NCBI RefSeq assembly: GCF_000313135.1
Contig: NW_004457242.1
Location: 109,928-132,123, forward strand
DNA length: 22,196 nucleotides
From: Acanthamoeba castellanii str. Neff
Lineage: Eukaryota > Discosea > Longamoebia > Acanthamoebidae
Direction: 5' to 3'
Positions 9,415-18,070 of the stretch are shown piece after piece (the stretch's first letter is position 1; each line of letters starts with the position of its first letter). Both the position numbers and the translations under genes were made by a program. The notes under the pieces are model-generated. The model was not told where the DNA came from. It saw nothing but the letters and a program-made list of their open reading frames with translations, and did not search any database.

Positions 9415-11220
9415 TTACTGATCGATGAGGCTGTTGACGAAGACAGGCACGCCGCTAACCTGGTTGGCGCCGGTCTCGTCGTCGAACTTGAGCGAGCCGA
9501 AGAAGAACGTGGTGTCGAGGTCCTGGACGGCGTGGAGGTAGCGCGAGCCCGAGATCCTGCCGGTCTGGAAGGCGGCCGTCTCGAGGGCGAGCGCGGCCAT
9601 GGTGGCCTGGGCGTCGATGACAGTGGCATTTCGCGCGAAGCGGTTGACGTAGTCGTTCGAGTACTGGACGCTGTCGACCCACCTGTCGTGGCCCACGGTG
9701 GCGCCGGCGGCCAGCTGCCTCCTGTGCTGCACGAGCTGCTCCTCGTCGGCGGCTTCGTCGCGCTTGGCGGCGGTGGCCAGCGGGTAGATGGACACGAGCG
9801 GCACCTTGGAGTCGTCGAGCTCGTCGAGCAGCGCGGCGGACGGGGCGAAGCCGGTCTCGGCGACGATGAGGGCGTCGGGCGACCAGTCGTCGAGCACGTC
9901 GAGCAGGAGGCCGTTGGTGCGCGAGGCGGTCGAGAAGTCGTCGTAGTAGGTGACCACCACCTCGGCGGCGTCGCCGTTGGAGAGGGGGATGCCGCCGGCC
10001 AGGTTGACGCTCTCCTTCCACATCTCGAGGGCCGACTTGATCTTGTAGCCGTTGGGCTGGCCGGCGCCGGAGAGCGAGAGCACGGCGCCGACGCGGAACT
10101 CCTCGCGGTCGGTCTCGATGCCGCCGCGCGGCATGTCCACGATCACGAGGCCGTTGGGGCCGGCGTTGACGCCCGTGGCGATGGACTCGGTCTTGAACTT
10201 GGTGTTGGAGAGGTCGATCTTGGTGATGGCGCCGCCGCGGGCGGCCGTGGCGTAGCCGGTCTTGGAGTCGCTCGAGATGGTGACCATGACGGGGTCGAGC
10301 GCGAACACGGGCACGCGCTTGACTAGGGCGCCGGTGGCGTAGTCGACGACGAAGATCTCGCCGTTGGTGGACGGGGCGATCAGGTACTTGCCGTTGGGGG
10401 TCACCGACGGGTAGAGGAACTGGTTCACCAGCCAGTCGGCCGCGAAGTAGCGCTTGACCTGCGTCGGCGGGTTGGTGCTCACGTCGTAGATGAGGAACTC
10501 GCCGGCGCCCGAGATGACCAGCTTGCCGTCGGGCGCGAACACGAGGCCGCGTGCGCTCACCGCCTTGCCCGGGCCGGCCGGCAGGAACGGGGTGCCGATG
10601 GCGCCCGTGACCGGGTTCATCGGGGCCACGCCCTGGGCGCCGTTCTGGAGCCAGATGGTCTGGCCGTTGGGCGAGAAGATGAAGTTGTGGTTCTTGTTGG
10701 TGCCCGTGGTGAAGGTGAAGGTGCGGGCGGGCGCCTGCGAGTCGCTGGTGAGGTCGAACACGAGCATCTGCGGCGTGACGGTCACGCCGTCGGCCGAGAA
10801 GAACTCGCAGTTGACCCACAGCTCCTTTTCGTTGGGCGACAGCTTGATGCCGTGCGGCGCGCGCTGGACGCTGCCAAAGGCCGCGCCCGCCGGGAAGGTG
10901 AAGAGCTTGCGCTCCTCGAGCTGGAGCTTGACGTTGATCACCGACACGTAGTAGCCCGCGTAGCCGATCGGCGACGCATAGTCGTGCAGGCCGAAGTTGG
11001 ACACGTAGGCCGTCGAGCCGTCGCGCGTGACGATGATCTCGTGCGGCAGGTAGCCCACCTTGACCTTGCCCAGCAGGTCGCCGTCGGCCGAGTAGAAGCC
11101 CACGTTGCCGCCCGGCTCCTCGGCCGTCAGCAGCAAACTCTCCTTGCGCGCCGCCGCGGCTTGCCACACGGCCAGCAGCACAAGGAACGAAGCCAAGAGG
11201 AAGACGATGGGTTGTCTCAT
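9415..11220 (-). CDS. Secreted beta-propeller protein with a C-terminal type 1 periplasmic-binding-like domain
   Basis: One uninterrupted exon of 1806 nt encodes 601 residues (stop TAA at 9415-9417). It is the only intronless gene among the complete genes here. Residues 1-23 are a signal peptide (hydrophobic core VFLLASFLVLLAVW, then AAA). Residues about 28-370 carry repeated propeller blades of the YVTN/lactonase type: HEIIVTRDGSTAYVSNFG, HGIKLSPNEKELWVN, HNFIFSPNGQTIWLQN, RGLVFAPDGKLVISG, YPSVTPNGKYLIAPS and VMVTISSDSKTGYATAA. From 375 the sequence changes to a branched-chain amino-acid-binding/ANF-receptor-like fold: FRVGAVLSLSGAGQPNGYKI, EMWKESVNLAGGI, VVVTYYDDFSTASR, DALIVAETGFAP and KVPLVSIYPLA. 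This part is about 227 residues against roughly 340 usual, so it is shortened in the middle. No TM follows, so the product is probably secreted or vacuolar. Ligand unknown. Confidence 0.75.
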   Translation of the reverse strand: MRQPIVFLLASFLVLLAVWQAAAARKESLLLTAEEPGGNVGFYSADGDLLGKVKVGYLPHEIIVTRDGSTAYVSNFGLHDYASPIGYAGYYVSVINVKLQLEERKLFTFPAGAAFGSVQRAPHGIKLSPNEKELWVNCEFFSADGVTVTPQMLVFDLTSDSQAPARTFTFTTGTNKNHNFIFSPNGQTIWLQNGAQGVAPMNPVTGAIGTPFLPAGPGKAVSARGLVFAPDGKLVISGAGEFLIYDVSTNPPTQVKRYFAADWLVNQFLYPSVTPNGKYLIAPSTNGEIFVVDYATGALVKRVPVFALDPVMVTISSDSKTGYATAARGGAITKIDLSNTKFKTESIATGVNAGPNGLVIVDMPRGGIETDREEFRVGAVLSLSGAGQPNGYKIKSALEMWKESVNLAGGIPLSNGDAAEVVVTYYDDFSTASRTNGLLLDVLDDWSPDALIVAETGFAPSAALLDELDDSKVPLVSIYPLATAAKRDEAADEEQLVQHRRQLAAGATVGHDRWVDSVQYSNDYVNRFARNATVIDAQATMAALALETAAFQTGRISGSRYLHAVQDLDTTFFFGSLKFDDETGANQVSGVPVFVNSLIDQ

Positions 11221-11345
11221 CTTAATGATAATAATAATAGAAGTAGGAGTAGTGGGGTAGTGGTGGTTTTACAGGGGTGGTATTACAGTATAGTAGTTGT
11301 AGTTGTGGTGGTGGTAGTGTATGGTACAGGTAGTTTAGGGTACAG
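11221..11345. repeat. Low-complexity GT/TA-rich tract upstream of the propeller gene
   Basis: Imperfect short repeats: an ATA run at 11227-11240, then GTAG, GTAGTG and GTGGTG words to about 11345. On the minus strand, where the propeller gene is read, this is a CA/AC-rich 5' leader directly before the ATG. It may simply be slippage-prone leader sequence. Confidence 0.5.
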
Positions 11346-12015
11346 AAGTGGTTTGAGAGAATAACTGAAGCGGCGAGAGCCGTTTTGTGAGGCCTTCATC
11401 GCCCCATTTCTGGCAGCGAGGGGACGGTGCGCTCGACCTGGTCTGGATGTTGAGGCGACCGAGAGCAGCTATATTATTAGCTGACCAATCGAGACCAGTA
11501 ACAAGGCTTCCCGAGTTGGATCTTACCTAAACCTGGCCACTAGGCGCCCTTTGACGTGCAACGGCCCAGCTATCGCGACGACCGGGGAGTTACATTCTAT
11601 CAGCGCGGACTTTAGCCGACCAATGAGCGCACTTGTCAGCGAAATCAGGTTCGCGATAAGACCATGTACCGCGATCCCAAAGAGCGAGGAACACTTTCTC
11701 GGGGATACGGCGACCAATCCGCAATTGGTGAACTTTATGTATTTGTCGACTAAGCTATTTTGTTAACCAATGGGCTTTGCGCAGTTGCACGTAACTCTCG
11801 TTCTTCATGTGTGGTCGTACTCTTGACAACCACCTCGTGGGTCTGGAACGTTGCGGTAAGGTCGAAGTCGTTTTGCCCGCAACCCACAGTCGCGTCACCA
11901 CGTCAAGAGCTCAGGGGAAGCACGCAAGAGAAGAAGCCGAACTAGTTGAGTGAGCTGAAGCGAATTCTTAAATAATTTTTAAAGAAGAGAAGGAGGAGAA
12001 AGAAGGAAAAACAAG
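11346..12015. promoter_or_regulatory. Divergent intergenic region with five CCAAT boxes
   Basis: No convincing gene lies here: the open frames are under 75 codons and show no recognisable domain. The region separates two divergent genes and should hold both promoters. CCAAT occurs on the plus strand at 11485-11489, 11620-11624, 11714-11718 and 11767-11771, and on the minus strand at 11724-11728 (ATTGG). Three copies share GACCAAT. A small inverted repeat (CAGCT at 11466-11470, AGCTG at 11479-11483, AT-rich centre) abuts the first box. Just before the receptor start there is an A/T patch (about 11966-11982, TTAAATAATTTTTAAA) followed by a purine-rich leader. No tRNA-like or rRNA-like sequence was seen. 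Confidence 0.5.
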
Positions 12016-15000
12016 ATGGAGCACAACCGACGACGTCGAGCCCCCTCCGGCTCTCCGGCCACGGCTGTGCCTCTGGTCGTCGCGGTTTGTCTGCTCCTCT
12101 TCTTCGTCCTCTCGTGTACGACGATTCGAGGGGCGCAATCGCTGGCGGTGGCCGGATCGGGCGAGGCGTCGTTGGTCGACGTCTACACGGGCCTGGGCTC
12201 GGCCTACCTCTACTCCAAGGACGTCATCTCCGTGTCCTTCACGGCCAGCACCAACGTCACCACCACCCTCAACGCCCTCCCCGCCGGTCGCGTCTACTTC
12301 GTGGGGACCTCGAGCACCGTGAGCCGCTTCTACGCCGGGTCCGCCGGCTCCTACGCGCAGATACCGGTCATGGCCACGGCCATGGTCGCCGCCTACCCGA
12401 CGGCCGTGTTCAGCCCCAAGGTGGCGGGCGCGGTGCTCACCCTGCCCACGGCGGTGGTGGCCGGCATGTGGAACGGGACCTACACGAGCTGGGAGGACGC
12501 CGGCGTGGTGGCGCCCAACGCCAACATGAACCTGCCCAACACCTCGAACGGCGCGTCGTCGTCGGAGCTGACCATCATCTACTGCAACGACGTGCTGGGC
12601 GAGGGCGGAGTGCTGGCCAACTACCTGTCGGCCATCGACCCGGGCATGGCGGCGGTGTTCGCGCAGCGGGGCGCGGCCGGGTTCGGCGGGCTGGCGGCGG
12701 TGACGGGCGGGCGCGCGTTCTCGGGGTGCAGCGTGGCGGCCAAGCAGGCCCTGCTGGCGGCCCACCCGAACTCGGTCGTGTTCACGATGTACCCGGACTA
12801 CAAGAAGAACGGGACGGGCCTGGCCTACGCGCAGATGACGGACCGGAGCGGCGCGCTGGTGACCCTCGACGCGGCCCTGACGGCGGTGACGAAGGCCATG
12901 ACGACGGCGGCCTCGTACGACGGCTCGCTGGTGTTCGATCTCACCAACCAGGCCAACGGGTCGTGGCCGCTGGCGGCCATGTCGTCGGTGGTGACCTACA
13001 ACTACACCGCGAGCGGCGCGTCGGACTCGATCGACTGCGCCACGATCAAGGAGGTGCTCTCCTTCCTGAGCTGGACCCAGATCAACGACAACGCCATCGC
13101 CCTCATCAAGGCCTCGGGCCTCATCGTGCTCAGCGGCCGGCAGCGCGTGAACATGCTCGACCACCTGTCCGAGGTGGTGTGCAACGGGCAGGAGGCCCTC
13201 ACGACGGCCTTCCTCCTGGGCATGGGCCCGGCCATCCCGACCTACACCTCGTGGGCCACCGAGTACGGCTCGTCGGGCTTCACCCTCAAGTACTTTGCCA
13301 CGTCCTCGGTCGAGGGCCTGGCGAGCATGGGCGACAACTCGATGGACTTTGCCTCGACGGGCGCGCCGCTCACGGCCGCCCAGCAGGCCGCGCTGCCCGA
13401 CGTGATCACCGTGCCCATGGTCTCCTACGCCTTCGTCTTCAACTACAACATGCCCGAACTCATCAACACCGACTACCGCATCACCCTCTCCTTCCAAATC
13501 GTTTCCGATATCTACGTACACTTGCCTTTCTTCTTTCTTCTTTGGTGTCTTTTTTTATTAATAATTAATTTAATAATTACCTTATTGCGCGAAATTAATT
13601 AATTAATATATTAATTAACGTTTTTGTTCGTTTTGTGTGGAACCGCAGATGAACCGCATCCAGACGTGGGACCACCCGGACATTCTGGCGCTCAACCAGG
13701 AGATCGCGCACCTGCTGCCGGTCAACCAGCCCATCATCGTGACCTACTTCACGACGGCGCAGGTCACGGCGCAGGCCATCAACCAGGCGCTGAGCCTGAA
13801 CGTGCCCGAGTTCGCCCAGAACATCGGCTACGACGGCGTGCCGGTCTACCCCGTGGCGAGCGAGGTCAACCGCACCAAGCCGTGCGCCACGCTCAACGAC
13901 GCGACGGCGGCCATGCGCACGCCTTACGCTCTCGGCCAGGGCGTGTCCTTCACCGCGCTGTCGTCGGCCACCCTGCGGCCGGCCTCGATGAAGATCAACG
14001 ACACGGTGCTCACGCCGTCGCGGAGCAGCATCGTGGCGGGCATCTCCAACGCCGCGTCGCCCACCGACCTGCTCATCCTCTCATCGCCGGGCAACGGAAG
14101 CTGGCCCATGATCTCGACCAACGCGTTGGCGGTGCACTCGCGCGACATGGTGGACTGCACCAAGGCCAAGGAGCTGGTGGGCTGGATCTACTGGACGCAG
14201 ACCGACCCGACGGCGGCCAACATCGCGCAGGCCAACAAGCTCATCGTCGCCGGCCAGTCGGCGCCCGTCAAGCGGGCCATGCTCAACTTCATCGCCAACA
14301 TCACCTGCGACGGCGAGCCCGTGAGCGCCCTGGCCTACTGCATCACCCAGGGCACCATCTGCTCCGACCACGGCGCCTGCTTCTCCAACAAGTGCGTGTG
14401 CGACGACGACTGGAAGGGCACCTACTGCGAGAGCCCCATCTCCTCAGACAGCTCATCGAGTAGCGACGTGGTGGTCCCGCTGCTGGCCTCCTTCCTGCCC
14501 GTGCTGGCCGGGCTCATCGTGCTGGGCCTCCTCCTGGGCTTCTTCCTCTACTGGCGGCTGCGGCACATGAAGAAGAAGGACGAGTGGGAGATCCCCTACA
14601 GCGAGGTCGACCTCGGCGACCCGCTCGGCCAGGGCGGCTACGGCAGCGTCTACAAGTCCGAGTGGCGCGGCACCCAGGTGGCCGTCAAGGTGCTCATCGA
14701 CGGCCGCGTGACCAAGGAGATGGAGCGCAGCTTCCACGAAGAGGTATCCAATGCCATCCAGCTGCGCACTTGCCGTTTTTCCCCTTTCTCTGGACTAGAT
14801 CTAATTCGTGTCACCCCTCTCGGGCCACCTGTGCTAAGGTGTCGATCATGTCCAGCCTGAGGCATCCCAACGTGGTGCTCTTCATGGGGGCCTGCACGAA
14901 GCCTCCGCACCTGTTCATTATCATGGAGTACATGGCCCTGGGCTCGCTCTTTGATGTACGTCCCCAGTGTGCCCTCTTTCCGCCGCATGGATTGAGCTAT

Positions 15001-18000
15001 GTTGTGAAGTGTGTGCCTAATACCTGCATTCCTTTTTTGCGTTGGCGCTCAACAGCTGCTGCACAACGAACTCGTGCCGGACATTCCTGCGCTGCTCCGC
15101 ACGAAGATGCTCTACCAGGCGGCCAAGGGCATGCACTTCCTCCATTCGTCGGGCGTCGTGCATTGCGACCTCAAGTCGCTCAACCTGCTGCTCGACTCCA
15201 AGTGGAACCTCAAGGTGAGCGACTTCGGCCTCACCAAGGTGAAGGGTGAACTCCTCCGGAACGGCTCCCACTCAAGATCCGCTGGCGCCGTTGGCACGAT
15301 CCACTGGACCGCGCCTGAGGTCCTCGCCGAGAGCGACACAGTCGACTACGTGCTTGCCGATGTACGTCGCCACCACCGCAGCCGCCACTGCCACATGATG
15401 AAGACACGACAGCACGTTATGATCCGTTTGTGTGCTGATCATCTGCGCGCACAGATCTACTCGTATGGTATCGTGATGTGGGAAACGTTCACGCGGCAGC
15501 AGCCGTACGACGGCATGTCACCCGCGGCCATCGCCGTATCGGTCCTGCGAAACAACTACCGTCCTTCGATACCCGAGGGCTACGACCTGTCGGCCCTCCC
15601 TACGGGTCTGCTCGACGACGTGTCGTTCTCGTCGGCCACCGGCTCGCACCACTCGGCCTTCCCCGGGGCTTCGTCGCAGTCGCAGGCCTTCAACGGGCGC
15701 TATGTGAACAGCCCCGAGTACGACCAGGACCTCAAGTACCTGCACCTGATGACGCAGTGCTGGCACCAGGACCCGGTCATGCGCCCCAGCTTCCTCGAGA
15801 TCATGACCCAGCTGTCCACCAACGACTACGGCGGCGGGAGCAAGTCGGGCGGCTCGTCGTCGTCCTCGTCGTCGATGGCCTCCTACCCCGACATCCGGCG
15901 CATGCAGGCCCGGCGCAACCACGACGGACAGTCGACCCTGGCCTCGACCAACAGCGACCCACTTTCGTCGTCGGCCTCGCTCAACTCGGGCTCGATGGAG
16001 CTGGACGCCAAGTCGGGCATCCACATCCCCGCGTTCAAGTACAAGGTCAAGATCGACGAGGCCGGCAACCTGGTGGGCCGCTACGGCACCAACGAGGCCA
16101 TGCTCAGCAACGACAACGTCGCAGCCGTGTTCCTCGATGTCACCTCTGCCCACGTCCTGTGGCAGCGAGCCCCGGAGGCCATGGTGGAGACCATGCTGCT
16201 CTACAACGAACTCGTGCGCGCCCTCGCCGTCCGCCACCACGGCCACGAGACCATGGTGGGCGACCGCGGCAACTCCGAGGGCTCCATGTGCCTGCTCTTC
16301 AACGACCCCGAGGCGGCGTGCATGATGTGCTTCGACCTGCAGAAAGAGCTGCTCGAGCTGTCCTGGCCCAAGAAGCTGCTCGCCGTGCCGCAGGCCGAGG
16401 AGGTGATCGACCCTGTCACGGAGAACGTGATTTTCCGCGGCCCGCGCGTGCGCTGCGGCATCCACGTAGGCCGCATCGCCGCCAAGCGTGGCAACGACAT
16501 CCGCAAGGCCGGCCTCAAGCACAGCGGACCCGCGATCGAAGCTGCCATGAAGCTGGCTTCGGTGGCCAAGCCCGGCCAGATCGTGATCTCGGCCAACGTC
16601 CGCAACCGGCTCATCGAGAGCGGCCTCGTCAAGAAGAAGAAGTCCAAGGCCTTGGACAACGGCGATCAGAGCGGAGGCAAGAAGCGCGACGACGCCAAGT
16701 CCATCAAGACCAGCTTCCTCCGCAAGGTGGAGCTGCCCATCTCCGCGCCTCGAGCCTCCGGCTCGTTTGCCGTCGAAGACGTGCGCTCGAGCGAAGATCG
16801 CAACGGCCGCGAGCGTCGCGACTCCGACCTGGCCGATGTCAAGGCGTTTGAGATGAAGGTGCCCGGGCTCTACCGATTCTACGAAAACGAGGGTGCCGAT
16901 GACAGCGAGAACAGCGAGCGCGACGGATCCTCCTCGCAGCAGGTGCAGGTCGCGCGTCATGGTCGCGGCACGGTCGAGGGCGACGCCGAGACGTGGCTCA
17001 ACTCGGCCAACATGTGCCCCTGGATCATCGACTACTCCAAGGTCACCGTCTACGACGACAAGCCCCTCGGCTCGGGTTCCTACGGCGTGGTCTACCGCGG
17101 CAAGTGGCAGAACGTGGACATCGCCGTCAAGCGCTTCATCAAGCAGACCATGAACGAACGCCATATCCTCGAATTCAGGTGCGTTGCGAGCAACAACCAT
17201 CAACGATCATCAACCCTTAACCAACGGCCCTGCTGATACGCGTTGCCTGGTTCTTTTTGTAACGACGCAGGTCGGAGATGAGCATTCTCTCAGGCCTGCA
17301 CCACCCCAACATCATCACGTTCGTGGGGGCTTGCGTGGTCGAGCCCAACTTGTGCATCATCACCGAGTACATGAAGAACGGCAACTTGCGCCACATCCTC
17401 TCCTCGTCGGTCAAGCTGAGCTTCAACGATCGGATGCGCATGCTCCTGCACACGGCCCAGGGCCTGCAGTACCTGCACGACACCGTGTCCCCGTCCATCA
17501 TCCACCGCGACCTCAAGTGCTCCAACATCCTCGTCGACGAGACCAACGGCGTTTGGACGGTCAAGATCGCCGACTTCGGCTTCGCGCGGGTCAAGGAGAC
17601 CAACACCACGATGACCCGTTGCGGCACGCCCTCGTGGATTGCGCCGGAGATCATCCGCGGCGAGAAGTACACCGAGAAGGCCGACATCTACAGGTAAACC
17701 TCCCCCCCCCAAATCACCAGTGGGCAAAACGCACACACCAGTTTCTCACTCACTCCTCTTGCCTGCGCTCTCATATATATGACAGCTTGGGTATCATCAT
17801 GTGGGAGGTGCTGACGCGGCGAGTACCCTACGAGGGCCTCAACTTCATGGCTGTGTCCCTGCACGTGCTCGACAACAACCGACCGGATGTCCCTGACAAC
17901 TGCCCAGCGGACTTCAAGAAGATGATGACCCGCTGCTGGCACCCCAAGGCGCACAAGCGCCCCTCCATCACGGACGTGGTGGGCTTCTTCAAGCAGCTGG

Positions 18001-18026
18001 TCGGGGCGTCGCCCTTCGACGTGTAA
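12016..18026 (+). CDS. Receptor dual kinase: PstS-like x2, EGF, TM, TKL kinase, cyclase-like domain, TKL kinase
   Basis: Seven exons: 12016-13515, 13649-14743, 14839-14955, 15056-15361, 15455-17178, 17271-17693 and 17786-18026, giving 1801 residues. A hydrophobic N-terminus (about 18-36) acts as signal or anchor. Two phosphate-ABC-transporter-type binding domains follow (about 42-375 and 376-725; SDIYMNRIQTWDHPDI in the second is the PstS-type motif). Then come an EGF-like cysteine cluster (about 731-760), a TM helix (about 773-804), kinase 1 (GQGGYGSVY; Lys847; His940-Cys941-Asp942; DFG Asp960; APE), a class III cyclase-like domain (about 1225-1400, Asp1234 in FLDVTSAHVLW) and kinase 2 (GSGSYGVVY; Lys1565; HRD at 1659-1661; DFG Asp1682). 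Both kinases are TKL-like (DLKSLN and DLKCSN). The ectodomain carries many NxS/T sites. The architecture suggests a cell-surface or phagosomal receptor; the ligand is unknown. Kinase 1 has a Ser-rich C-lobe insert of about 45 residues (1059-1095). Confidence 0.9.
13516..13648 (+). other. AT-rich intron 1 of the receptor kinase gene
   Basis: 133-nt intron with donor GTACAC and acceptor CGCAG. It is placed by restoring a PstS-like segment (SDIY joined to MNRIQTWDHP). The middle (about 13548-13618) is almost pure A/T with repeated TTAATTAA words, in sharp contrast to the GC-rich exons on both sides. It is the longest intron in the window. An ATG opens the next exon, but the upstream frame and conserved domain show that this ATG is internal. 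Confidence 0.8.
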
Positions 18027-18070
18027 TTGTACGAATTGTATGAGTCTCTTCTTGGCTCAATTTTAGTTCC

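Noticed and set aside
9316..10326. Plus-strand open frame (336 codons) opposite the propeller gene
   Set aside because: Antisense shadow; no domain, and it starts in the AT-rich 3' region of two convergent genes.
11466..11483. Small inverted repeat beside the first CCAAT box as a transposon end or terminator
   Set aside because: Arms are only 5 bp, there is no target-site duplication or transposase gene, and neither neighbour ends here.
11551..11945. Small open frames (61-71 codons) in the CCAAT-rich intergenic region
   Set aside because: No recognisable domain, no splice-consistent extension, and composition unlike the coding exons here.
11968..13521. Long minus-strand open frame (517 codons) opposite the PstS-like ectodomain
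   Set aside because: Same codon-bias shadow: Arg/His/Gly-rich translation without domains, exactly opposite a conserved plus-strand exon.
13649..13651. ATG at the start of receptor exon 2 as a separate gene start
   Set aside because: It lies directly after an acceptor, and the PstS-like motif is complete only when joined to the upstream exon. No promoter or stop separates the two.
15518..17203. Long minus-strand open frame (561 codons) opposite the receptor kinase and cyclase region
   Set aside because: It is the antisense shadow of GC3-rich coding sequence; its translation is low-complexity (V, G, A, H, D rich) with no domain, while the plus strand encodes clear kinase and cyclase motifs.
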